A stretch of 64,000 bases of DNA from Pseudonocardia petroleophila (GTDB lineage Bacteria > Actinomycetota > Actinomycetes > Mycobacteriales > Pseudonocardiaceae): the NCBI RefSeq assembly GCF_014235185.1, contig NZ_CP060131.1, positions 2,673,501 to 2,737,500 on the forward strand. The letters are read 5' to 3'. The notes below the pieces were generated by a model that was not told the DNA's origin, searched no databases, and saw nothing but the letters and a program-made list of their open reading frames with translations. Of this stretch, positions 26,648 to 34,694 are shown in pieces. Made by a program: the position numbers and the translations under genes. The stretch's first letter is position 1. Each line of letters starts with the position of its first letter.

Positions 26648-27562
26648 GTGACTTCTCGGCGGGGGGACGACGGCAGCGGGCGGATCACCGTGCACGGGCT
26701 GACGAAGCGGTTCGGGCCGGTGAGCGCCGTCGAGGACCTGTCCTTCGCGGTGGAGCGCGGCACCGTCACCGGCTTCCTGGGCCCGAACGGGTCGGGCAAG
26801 ACCACGACGCTGCGGATGCTGCTCGGGCTCGTCACGCCCACCGCGGGGGAGGCCCGGATCAGCGGGTCGCGCTTCGGTGAGCTGCCGTACCCGGCCCGGG
26901 TCGTCGGGGCGGTGCTGGAGGCGCAGGGCTTCCACCCGGCGCGCACCGCGCGGGCCCACCTCGCGGCGTGCGCGGCCGCGATCCGGGTGCCGGACGTCGC
27001 GGTCGGGCACGTGCTGACGGCCGTAGGCCTCGACACGGCGGCGACCCGGCCGGTCGGCGGGTTCTCGCTGGGCATGAAGCAGCGCCTCGCGCTGGCGACC
27101 GCGCTGCTCGGCGACCCGCAGGTCCTCGTGCTCGACGAGCCGGCCAACGGGCTCGACCCGGAGGGCATCGCCTGGCTGCGCGCGTTCGTCCGCGGGTTCG
27201 CGGCGCAGGGGCGCACCGTGCTGGTGTCGAGCCACGTCCTCGCGGAGGTGGAGCAGACCGTCGACCACGTCGTCGTGATCAGTCGGGGACGGTGCGTGCA
27301 CCAGGGCCCGCTCGCGCGGCTGCGCGGCCGCCCGCGGGTGCTGGTCGCCTGCCCGGACCCCGCCCGGTTGGCCGAGGCGCTGACGAAGGCGGGGCTCGGC
27401 GAGATCGAGTCGCGGCGCGACGGGCGGCTCGCCGTCACCGGGGCCGACCCGGCGCGCGTCGGGGACGTCGCGCTGGCCGCTGGCGTCGCGGTGCACGGCC
27501 TGGAGGCCGAGCGCGTCGATCTCGAGCAGCTCTACTTCGGCCTGACGGCGGGTGCGCGGTGA
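26648..27562 (+). CDS. ABC exporter ATPase
   Basis: A 304-aa ATPase of the CcmA/drug-export family: Walker A GPNGSGKTTT, signature FSLGMKQRLALA, Walker B LVLDEPANGLDPEG and the H-loop SSHVLAEV. The C-terminal ~80 residues are the variable region that pairs with the permease. The GTG start at 26648 begins VTSRRGDDGSG. The stop overlaps the permease start by 4 bp, so the two make one exporter. The substrate is unknown; relatives export antibiotics or lipids. Confidence 0.92.
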   Translation: MTSRRGDDGSGRITVHGLTKRFGPVSAVEDLSFAVERGTVTGFLGPNGSGKTTTLRMLLGLVTPTAGEARISGSRFGELPYPARVVGAVLEAQGFHPARTARAHLAACAAAIRVPDVAVGHVLTAVGLDTAATRPVGGFSLGMKQRLALATALLGDPQVLVLDEPANGLDPEGIAWLRAFVRGFAAQGRTVLVSSHVLAEVEQTVDHVVVISRGRCVHQGPLARLRGRPRVLVACPDPARLAEALTKAGLGEIESRRDGRLAVTGADPARVGDVALAAGVAVHGLEAERVDLEQLYFGLTAGAR

Positions 27563-28389
27563 TCGCGTCGCTGCTCCGCTCGGAGCTCCGCAAGACGACG
27601 TCCACGAAGCTGTGGTGGGGGCTGCTGGTCCCAATCGCCGCGCTGGCGCTGCTGGTCAACCTGTTCGGCGGGGTGTTCACCCTCGCGCTGGGCGCGGGCC
27701 CCGACGCCGAGGACCGCCTCCCGCTGCTGCTCGCCTCGCTGGCCTACTCCCTGGCGCTGACGGCCACGTTCTCCGCCGTGCACGGGGCGATCGCGACGGC
27801 GGGGGAGTTCCGGCACCGCACGATCACCACGACCTACCTCACCGCGCCCGGCCGCGGCGCCGTCCTCGCCGCGAAGACGCTGGTGGCGGCGGGGGTCGGC
27901 GTCGTCTACGCGGCGACGACGGCGGTGGTCGGCGTCGTCGGCGGGCTGATCGGGCAGGAGAGCACGCAGTTCCCGGAGGCGGGCGCGCTGCTCGGCGTCG
28001 TCGGGATCGGGGCGGCGGTGTGCGCGCTGTGGGGGGCCTTCGGCGCGGCGCTGGGCACAGTGCTGACCAACCAGGTCACCGTGCTCGTGCTGCTGCTGGT
28101 CTACGTGCTGCTCGGGGAACCGCTGCTGTCGCTGCTGCTCACCGCGGACGACTCGCCCGCTGTGGCCGGGATCAGCGCGTACCTGCCCGTCAACGCGGGG
28201 GAGGTGGCGCTCTACGACGTGCCGGCCCGGGTGCTCGTCGGCCCCGCCGACGGCACCGACCTGCTCGGGCTGGCGGCCGGGGTGTCCGGGCCGCCGCCGT
28301 GGTGGGGCGGGCTGCTGATCCTCGTCGGGTGGACGGCGGTCGGGGCGGCGCTGGGCGGGTGGCTCGGGACCCGGCGCGACATCACCTGA
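27559..28389 (+). CDS. ABC exporter permease (ABC-2 type)
   Basis: A 276-aa ABC-2 type permease starting VIASLLRSELRKTTSTKLWW, with about six hydrophobic segments and the GEFRHRTITTTYL motif typical of this class. The GTG at 27559 overlaps the ATPase stop. It is followed by a perfect inverted repeat that probably ends the transcript. The substrate is unknown. Confidence 0.9.
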   Translation: MIASLLRSELRKTTSTKLWWGLLVPIAALALLVNLFGGVFTLALGAGPDAEDRLPLLLASLAYSLALTATFSAVHGAIATAGEFRHRTITTTYLTAPGRGAVLAAKTLVAAGVGVVYAATTAVVGVVGGLIGQESTQFPEAGALLGVVGIGAAVCALWGAFGAALGTVLTNQVTVLVLLLVYVLLGEPLLSLLLTADDSPAVAGISAYLPVNAGEVALYDVPARVLVGPADGTDLLGLAAGVSGPPPWWGGLLILVGWTAVGAALGGWLGTRRDIT

Positions 28390-28411
28390 GCTGAGCGGCG
28401 CCCCCCGGGAC

Positions 28412-28464
28412 TGCAGCATGGCCACCTTCACGCGACGACGTGGCGTGAAGGTGGCCATGCTGCA
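28412..28464. terminator. Perfect 22-bp inverted repeat after the ABC exporter operon
   Basis: Arms 28412-28433 and 28443-28464 are exact reverse complements (22 bp) around a 9-nt loop. The core reads GCATGGCCACCTTCACGC. It lies 23 bp after the permease stop and 42 bp before the next gene. The stem is much longer than needed for a terminator, and no U-run follows, so it may be a dispersed repeat used as one. Confidence 0.7.
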
Positions 28465-28505
28465 ACGGCGGGGCGCGAGTCCCGGCCGCGACGTAGCGTG
28501 GTCCG

Positions 28506-31500
28506 GTGCCCGAGAACGCTCCCCCCACCGGCTGGATCCGCCGGCTCACCGGCGCCTGCCTGCGCCACCGCGGCGTCGCGATCGGCGCGCTCGTCGCATC
28601 CGCCCTCGGCGTCAGCCTGGAGGCGGTCGGCCCGCTCCTGACGCGCGTCGCCGTCGACGACGCCGTGGCCGGGTCCACGGCCGTGCTCGGCACCGTCGTG
28701 GCCGCGATCGCCGGGCTGGCGCTGGTGCGGTTCGCGGCGTCGTTCCTGCGCCGGTTCCTGGCCGGGCGCCTCGCGCTCGACGTGCAGCACGACCTGCGCC
28801 GCCAGGTGTTCGCCGCGGTCCAGCGCCTCGACGGGCAGCGCCAGGACGCCATGCGCACCGGGCAGGTCGTGTCGCGCTCGATCACCGACCTGCAGCTCGT
28901 GCAGTCGCTGCTGTCGATGGTGCCGCTGGCGCTGGGGTCGGTGGTGCTCGTCGTCGCGTCGATGGCGGCGATGCTGTGGCTCTCGCCGCTGCTCACGCTC
29001 GTCGCGCTGATCCTGCTGCCGGTCGCCGGGTTCGTCACCGCGCGGGCGAGGGCGTCGCTGTTCCCGGCGACGTGGTCGGCGCAGCAGCGCGCGGCCGACG
29101 TCGCGCAGCAGGTGGAGGAGACCGTCACCGGCGTCCGCGTGGTGAAGGGGTTCGGGCAGGAGACGCGCGAGGTCGGGGCGCTGGAGGGCCGCGCCCGCAC
29201 GCTCTACGCCGAGCGCATGCGCGCCGCCCGCCTCACCGCGCGGCTCAACCCGACGCTGCTCGCGCTGCCGACGCTCGGCCAGGTCGGCGTCATCGGGCTC
29301 GGCGGGTACCTGGCGCTGACCGGTTCGATCACGCTGGGCACCTTCCTCGCGTTCACGACGTACGTGGCCGGGCTCGTCGGGCCCGCGCGGCTGCTCGGGT
29401 CGCTCGTCGTGAGCGCGCAGCTCGCGCGTGCGGGCGTCGAGCGGGTGTACGACCTGGTCGACTCGCAGCCCGACGTCACCGACCCGCCCGTTCCGGCGAC
29501 GCTGCCCGACGGGCCGCTGTCGGTGGAGCTCGACGGCGTGCGGTTCGGCTACTCCCGCAAGGAACCCGTCCTCGACGGGGTCTCGCTGACCGTCGCGCCG
29601 GGCGAGACGCTCGCGCTCGTCGGCACCGCAGGCTCCGGCAAGTCGACGGTGGCGCTGCTGCTCCCGCGCTTCTACGACCCGCAGGACGGACAGCTGCGCC
29701 TGGGCGGCGTGCCGCTGCCCGACCTGCGGCTGGCCGACCTGCGCCGCGAGCTCGGCGTGGTGTTCGAGGAGGCGTTCCTGTTCTCCGACACCGTGCGCGC
29801 CAACATCGCCTACGGCTGCCCCGACGCCTCCGACGACGAGGTCCGCGCCGCGGCGGAGGCGGCGCAGGTGCACGAGTTCGTCGAACGCCTGCCCGACGGC
29901 TACGCCACGATGGTCGGCGAGCGCGGTCTGACCCTGTCCGGCGGGCAGCGCCAGCGGATCGCCCTGGCCCGCGCGGTGCTCACCGACCCCCGCGTCCTCG
30001 TGCTCGACGACGCCACCTCGGCCGTCGACAGCGCCACCGAGGCCGCCATCCACGACACCCTGCGCACGCTGACGGCCGGGCGCACGACCCTGCTCGTCGC
30101 GCACCGCCGCTCCACCCTCGCCCTCGCCGACCGGATCGCCGTGCTCGACGCGGGGCGGGTCGTCGACGTCGGGACCGAGGCCGAGCTGACGGCCCGCTGC
30201 GGGCTGTTCCGCGAGCTGCTCGCCGTCGACGACGCCCCGGCGCCGGTGGCGGCGTCGACCGGACCGGGCGGGACCACCCCGGAGCTGTGGCCCGCGCCGG
30301 AGAGCGTCCCGGGGTCGGACGCGGCGCTGCGGGTCGCCGTCGCCGCCTCGGGGGTCCCGACCGGGCGGCCGTCGGGCGTCGGGGGGCCGTCGGCGATGGC
30401 CGGGGCGATGCCCGTCACCGCGGCGCTGGCCGCGTCCGTCGCCGCGCTCCCGCCCGCCGCGGAGCAGCCGCGCCTGGGCGACGAGGAGCCCACCGCGCCC
30501 GACCCCGGCTTCCGGCTGGCCCGGCTGCTGCGGCCGGTCCGCTGGCTGATCGTGGCGACGATCGGGCTCGTCTCGGTCGACGCCCTCACCACGCTCGCGT
30601 TCCCGACCGTCGCCCGCCTCGCCGTCGACGGCGGGATCACCGCGGGCTCCACCACGACGCTATGGACGGCGACGCTGCTCGGCGTCGGGGTGGTGGCGGT
30701 GGGCTGGCTGGTCGTCGCGCTGCAGACCGTCACCACCGCGCGGGCCGGGGAGAGCCTGCTCTACCTGCTGCGCGTGCGCAGCTACGCGCACCTGCAGCGG
30801 CTCGGGCTCGACTTCTACGAGCGCGAGGTCTCCGGCCGGATCATGACGCGGATGACCACCGACGTCGACGCGCTGTCGGTGTTCCTGCAGACCGGGCTCG
30901 CGCAGGCCGTGGTCAGCCTGCTCACCGTCGTCGGGGTGGCGGTGGCGCTGCTGCTCACCGACGCCGCGCTCGCCGTCGTCGCGCTCGCGGTGCTGCCGGT
31001 GCTGATCCTCGCGACGGTGATCTTCCGGCGGCTGTCGTCGCGGGCGTACGCGGAGGCGCGGGAGAAGGTCGGCGCGGTCAACGCCGACATGCAGGAGAAC
31101 GTCTCCGGCGTGCGCATCGCGCAGGCCTACGTCCGGGAGGAGCGCAGCGCCGCCGCCTTCTCCGACCGCAGCGAGGCCTACCGCCGCACCCGGATGCGCG
31201 CCCAGCGCTACATCGCGACCTACTTCCCGTTCGTCGCGCTGCTCTCGGACGTCTCGCAGGTCGCGGTGCTCGGCGTCGGGGCCGCGCGGGTGGCGGCAGG
31301 CGACCTCACCCCGGGCGTGCTCACCGCGTTCCTGCTCTACCTGGGCCTGTTCTTCGCCCCGGTGCAGCAGCTCTCGCAGGTGTTCGACGCCTACCAGCAG
31401 GCGCGCGTCGGGCTGACCCGGATCGCCGACCTGCTGCGCACCCCGACCTCGGAGGCCCCGGCCGTCGACCCGGTCCCGGTGCCCGCCCGGCTGCGCGGCG

Positions 31501-32234
31501 AGGTCGAGCTGCGCGACCTGTGCTTCGCCTACCCCGGTGCCCCGGCGCCGGCCCTGGACCACGTGTCGCTGCGCGTCGCGCCCGGCGAGACGGTCGCGCT
31601 GGTGGGCGCGACGGGTGCGGGCAAGTCGACGCTGGTCAAGCTGCTGGCCCGGTTCTACGAGGCCGGGTCGGGCGCGGTGCTGGTCGACGGCGTCGACGTG
31701 CGGCGGTTCGCCCTGGCCGACTACCGGCACCGGCTCGGGATCGTGCCGCAGGAGCCGCACCTGTTCACCGGCGACGTCGCCGCCAACATCGCCTACGGCC
31801 GCCCGTCGGCGACGCCGGCGGAGATCGAGGCGGCGGCGCGAGCGGTCGGGGCGCTGGACCTGGTGCGCACGCTGTCCGGCGGGTTCCGGCACCCGGTCGG
31901 GGAGCGCGGCCAGGGCCTCTCGGCGGGGCAGCGCCAGCTCATCGCGCTGGCGCGGGCGGAGCTGGTCGACCCCGACCTGCTGCTGTTCGACGAGGCCACC
32001 GCCGCGCTGGACCCCGCCACCGAGGCCGCCGTCCTCGCGGCGGGGGACCGGGTCGTGTCGCGGCGCACCGCGTTCGTCGTGGCCCACCGCCTCGCCACCG
32101 CCGCCCGCGCCGACCGGATCGTGGTGCTCGAGGGCGGCCGGATCGTGGAGGAGGGCCCGCACGCCGAGCTGCTCGCGGCGGGCGGCCCCTACGCCCGCCT
32201 GTGGCGGGCGGGAGAGCTGGAACCCGCCGCCTGA
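28506..32234 (+). CDS. Fused two-half ABC exporter (TMD-NBD-TMD-NBD)
   Basis: A 1242-aa ABC exporter with two complete half-transporters in one chain. NBD1 has Walker A GTAGSGKST and signature LSGGQRQR, but its Walker B ends LDDATS, with Asp at the catalytic Glu position. NBD2 has GATGAGKST, the altered signature LSAGQRQL and Walker B LLFDEATAALD with Glu. One ATP site is therefore degenerate and one is not, as in heterodimeric exporters such as TM287/288. An Ala/Pro-rich linker of about 90 residues joins the halves. GTG 28506 begins VPENAPPTGW. The exported substrate is unknown; multidrug or lipid export is the family expectation. Confidence 0.93.
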   Translation: MPENAPPTGWIRRLTGACLRHRGVAIGALVASALGVSLEAVGPLLTRVAVDDAVAGSTAVLGTVVAAIAGLALVRFAASFLRRFLAGRLALDVQHDLRRQVFAAVQRLDGQRQDAMRTGQVVSRSITDLQLVQSLLSMVPLALGSVVLVVASMAAMLWLSPLLTLVALILLPVAGFVTARARASLFPATWSAQQRAADVAQQVEETVTGVRVVKGFGQETREVGALEGRARTLYAERMRAARLTARLNPTLLALPTLGQVGVIGLGGYLALTGSITLGTFLAFTTYVAGLVGPARLLGSLVVSAQLARAGVERVYDLVDSQPDVTDPPVPATLPDGPLSVELDGVRFGYSRKEPVLDGVSLTVAPGETLALVGTAGSGKSTVALLLPRFYDPQDGQLRLGGVPLPDLRLADLRRELGVVFEEAFLFSDTVRANIAYGCPDASDDEVRAAAEAAQVHEFVERLPDGYATMVGERGLTLSGGQRQRIALARAVLTDPRVLVLDDATSAVDSATEAAIHDTLRTLTAGRTTLLVAHRRSTLALADRIAVLDAGRVVDVGTEAELTARCGLFRELLAVDDAPAPVAASTGPGGTTPELWPAPESVPGSDAALRVAVAASGVPTGRPSGVGGPSAMAGAMPVTAALAASVAALPPAAEQPRLGDEEPTAPDPGFRLARLLRPVRWLIVATIGLVSVDALTTLAFPTVARLAVDGGITAGSTTTLWTATLLGVGVVAVGWLVVALQTVTTARAGESLLYLLRVRSYAHLQRLGLDFYEREVSGRIMTRMTTDVDALSVFLQTGLAQAVVSLLTVVGVAVALLLTDAALAVVALAVLPVLILATVIFRRLSSRAYAEAREKVGAVNADMQENVSGVRIAQAYVREERSAAAFSDRSEAYRRTRMRAQRYIATYFPFVALLSDVSQVAVLGVGAARVAAGDLTPGVLTAFLLYLGLFFAPVQQLSQVFDAYQQARVGLTRIADLLRTPTSEAPAVDPVPVPARLRGEVELRDLCFAYPGAPAPALDHVSLRVAPGETVALVGATGAGKSTLVKLLARFYEAGSGAVLVDGVDVRRFALADYRHRLGIVPQEPHLFTGDVAANIAYGRPSATPAEIEAAARAVGALDLVRTLSGGFRHPVGERGQGLSAGQRQLIALARAELVDPDLLLFDEATAALDPATEAAVLAAGDRVVSRRTAFVVAHRLATAARADRIVVLEGGRIVEEGPHAELLAAGGPYARLWRAGELEPAA

Positions 32235-32389
32235 CCCCCTCGCGGGTCCCGGGATCGCGCGCGTGAGTCGCCGGGGTTCGGGGCGGCCGGACCCTCGCAC
32301 CGGCGCACCACCGGCAGGACGACCGGTCCGCTGCGGGCCGGATCGGTCTGCCACCGGCCCCGTGCAGGACGACCGACCGGCCGGGCGTC

Positions 32390-32450
32390 GGCGGCACACT
32401 CGCCGGGCGGCGGCGGCATACTCGCCGGGGTGAGCGGCAAACTCGCCGGG
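32390..32450 (+). repeat. Three imperfect 18-bp direct repeats
   Basis: Copies at 32390-32407, 32412-32429 and 32433-32450 share GGCGGCAnACTCGCCGGG (third copy AGCGGCAAACTCGCCGGG), spaced 21-22 bp. They lie in the 275-bp gap between the ABC exporter and the small conserved gene; apart from these repeats I see nothing in that gap. A 12-base core (CGGCAAACTCGC) recurs in the coding repeat at 45078-45140. Confidence 0.7.
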
Positions 32451-32509
32451 TCTGCCCGAAATCGGGCACGGGTTTGGCGTTCGCCCGCGCATCCGGCACC
32501 ATCTGACGG

Positions 32510-32776
32510 GTGCCCGGCCCGTACGACGACCTCGTCGACCATCTCGTACGCAGCTCACCGTTGAGCGCGAGCGAGGCGACGCGGGTGGTCGCCGAGGTCG
32601 TGGCCTACTTCGCGGAGCCGGTGCAGGACTACGTCCGCCGCCGGCACACCGAGCTCCGGAACCGCGGATGGCACAACGACCGGATCTTCGCGGCGCTCGG
32701 CACCGAGCTGGCCACGCGGCGGGTGGCCCCGCCCGCGCTGTCGGCCCGGCAGCTGCGCCGACTCGTGTACGGCTAG
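32510..32776 (+). CDS. Small conserved protein upstream of glmS
   Basis: An 88-aa mainly helical, basic protein with RRRHTELRNRGWHNDRIFAAL in the middle and the ending SARQLRRLVYG. Similar endings (RQIRRLIYG-like) occur in short hypothetical proteins of other bacteria, which is from memory and not checked. The function is unknown. The GTG at 32510 is used. The stop is 16 bp before glmS, so the two are probably co-transcribed. Confidence 0.8.
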   Translation: MPGPYDDLVDHLVRSSPLSASEATRVVAEVVAYFAEPVQDYVRRRHTELRNRGWHNDRIFAALGTELATRRVAPPALSARQLRRLVYG

Positions 32777-32792
32777 AGAACAGGACACGCCC

Positions 32793-34619
32793 ATGTGCGG
32801 AATCGTCGGGTACGTCGGGCCGCAGGACGCGGCCCCGATCCTCGTGGAGGGTCTGGGCCGGCTGGAGTACCGCGGCTACGACTCCGCGGGCCTCGCCGTG
32901 ATGACGAAGGCCGGGCTGAAGGTGCGCAAGGTGAGCGGCCGGGTCGCGGCGCTGGCCGCCGACCTGCCCGCCCGATTCAAGGGCGCCCCCGGCATCGGGC
33001 ACACCCGCTGGGCCACCCACGGCGGCCCGACGCCGGAGAACGCCCACCCGCACACCGACGGCAGCGGCCGCATCGCGGTGGTGCACAACGGCATCATCGA
33101 GAACGCCGAGGAGCTGCGCGCGAAGCTCACCGCCGACGGCGTGGAGTTCGTCAGCCAGACCGACACCGAGTGCGTCGCGCACCTGGTCGCCGCCGCGTTC
33201 ACCGCGGGCGCGGGCGACCTGGAGCAGGCCGTGCGCTGGGCCCTGCGGCAGGTGGTCGGCGCGTACGGCCTCGCCGTCGTCGACGCCGAGCACCCCGACC
33301 GGATCGTCGTCGCCCGCAACGGCAGCCCGGTGCTGCTCGGCGTCGGGGAGAAGGAGATGTTCGTGGCGTCCGACGTCGCGGCGCTCGTCGGCTACACCCG
33401 CCAGGTCGTCTACCTCGACGACGGCGAGCTCGCCAGCCTCACCGCGGGCGGCTACCGCACCTTCACCCTCGACGACACGTCGACGGCGAAGAGCCCGTCC
33501 ACGATCGACTGGGACGTCGTCGGCGCCGAGATCGGCGACCACGCGCACTTCCTGATCAAGGAGATCGAGGAGCAGCCCGCGACGATCACCCGCGCGCTGG
33601 CCGGCCGCCTCGACGAGCGCTTCTCCACCGCGCACCTCGGCGGGCTCAACCTCAGCGTCCGCGAGGCCCGGGAGTTCCGCCGGGTGAAGATCCTCGGCTG
33701 CGGCAGCGCCTGCTACGCGGGTGACCTGGGCGCCCAGCTCATCGAGGACCTCGCCCGGCTGCCCGCCACGAGCGAGGCGGCCAGCGAGTTCCGCTACCGC
33801 AACCCGGTCGTCGAGCCCGACACGCTCTACGTCGCGGTCAGCCAGTCCGGCGAGACCGTCGACACCCTCGCCGCGGTGCAGGAGCTGCAGCGCAAGGGCG
33901 GCCGCGTCATCGGCATCATCAACGTGGTCGGCTCGACGATCGCGCGCCAGGTCGACGGCGGCATCTACCTGCACGCCGGCGCGGAGATGTCGGTGGCCGC
34001 CACGAAGTCGTTCACCTCGACGGTCACCGCGTTCGCCCTGCTCGCGCTGCACCTGGGCCGCATCCGCGACCTCTCGCCGACCGACGGCACCCGGATCATC
34101 AACGGCCTCGCCGCGCTGCCCGAGCAGGTCCGCGAGATCCTCAAGCTCTCCGACGAGATCGCCGAGGTGGCCCGGGAGATCGCGCCGAGCCCCAGCATGA
34201 TGTTCGTCGGGCGCCGCCGCGGCTGGCCGGTGGCGCGCGAGGGGGCGCAGAAGCTCAAGGAGATCTCCTACATCCACGCGGAGGCGTACCCCTCGGCCGA
34301 GCTCAAGCACGGCCCGCTCGCGCTGATCAGCCCGGAGATGCCGACGGTCGCGATCGTCCCCGACGACGACCTGCTCGACAAGAACACCTCCACGCTCTCG
34401 GAGATCAAGGCCCGCAGCGGCCCGGTCATCGCGCTCGCGCACCGGCAGCTGCCGGCGGAGCTGGCCGACCGCACCATCGTGATCCCGCGCAACGAGCCGG
34501 AGCTCGACCCGATCCTGCTCTCGATCCCGCTGCAGCTGCTGGCCTACCACGCCGCGGTGGCCCTGGAGCGCGACGTCGACAAGCCGCGCAACCTGGCGAA
34601 GTCGGTCACGGTCGAGTGA
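32793..34619 (+). CDS. glmS: Glutamine-fructose-6-phosphate aminotransferase
   Basis: A 608-aa enzyme making glucosamine-6-phosphate, the first committed step to UDP-GlcNAc and peptidoglycan. The N-terminal glutaminase starts MCGIVGYVG with the nucleophile Cys2. The two SIS sugar-isomerase domains occupy about residues 290-600, with CGSACYAG and SQSGETVDT in the first and the conserved C-terminal end KPRNLAKSVTVE. Length is normal. ATG 32793 is the only possible start. It is followed directly by a perfect palindrome that should stop transcription. Confidence 0.98.
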   Translation: MCGIVGYVGPQDAAPILVEGLGRLEYRGYDSAGLAVMTKAGLKVRKVSGRVAALAADLPARFKGAPGIGHTRWATHGGPTPENAHPHTDGSGRIAVVHNGIIENAEELRAKLTADGVEFVSQTDTECVAHLVAAAFTAGAGDLEQAVRWALRQVVGAYGLAVVDAEHPDRIVVARNGSPVLLGVGEKEMFVASDVAALVGYTRQVVYLDDGELASLTAGGYRTFTLDDTSTAKSPSTIDWDVVGAEIGDHAHFLIKEIEEQPATITRALAGRLDERFSTAHLGGLNLSVREAREFRRVKILGCGSACYAGDLGAQLIEDLARLPATSEAASEFRYRNPVVEPDTLYVAVSQSGETVDTLAAVQELQRKGGRVIGIINVVGSTIARQVDGGIYLHAGAEMSVAATKSFTSTVTAFALLALHLGRIRDLSPTDGTRIINGLAALPEQVREILKLSDEIAEVAREIAPSPSMMFVGRRRGWPVAREGAQKLKEISYIHAEAYPSAELKHGPLALISPEMPTVAIVPDDDLLDKNTSTLSEIKARSGPVIALAHRQLPAELADRTIVIPRNEPELDPILLSIPLQLLAYHAAVALERDVDKPRNLAKSVTVE

Positions 34620-34665
34620 CCCGTGAGCGGATACGGCTGCCCGGGCAGCCGTATCCGCTCACGGG
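34620..34665. terminator. Perfect 46-bp palindrome after glmS
   Basis: Every base from 34620 to 34665 is symmetric: the left half begins CCCGTGAGCGGATACGGCTG and the right half is its exact reverse complement, with no loop. It starts at the base after the glmS stop. As RNA it would form a very strong hairpin; as DNA it could extrude a cruciform. Confidence 0.75.
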
Positions 34666-34694
34666 CGCCGGAGACGCCCGGATACCGTCGGCCG

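Noticed and set aside
34623-34694. Serine hydrolase starting at GTG 34623
   Set aside because: The extra residues would be encoded by the perfect palindrome after glmS and have no coding character. GTG 34695 fits better.
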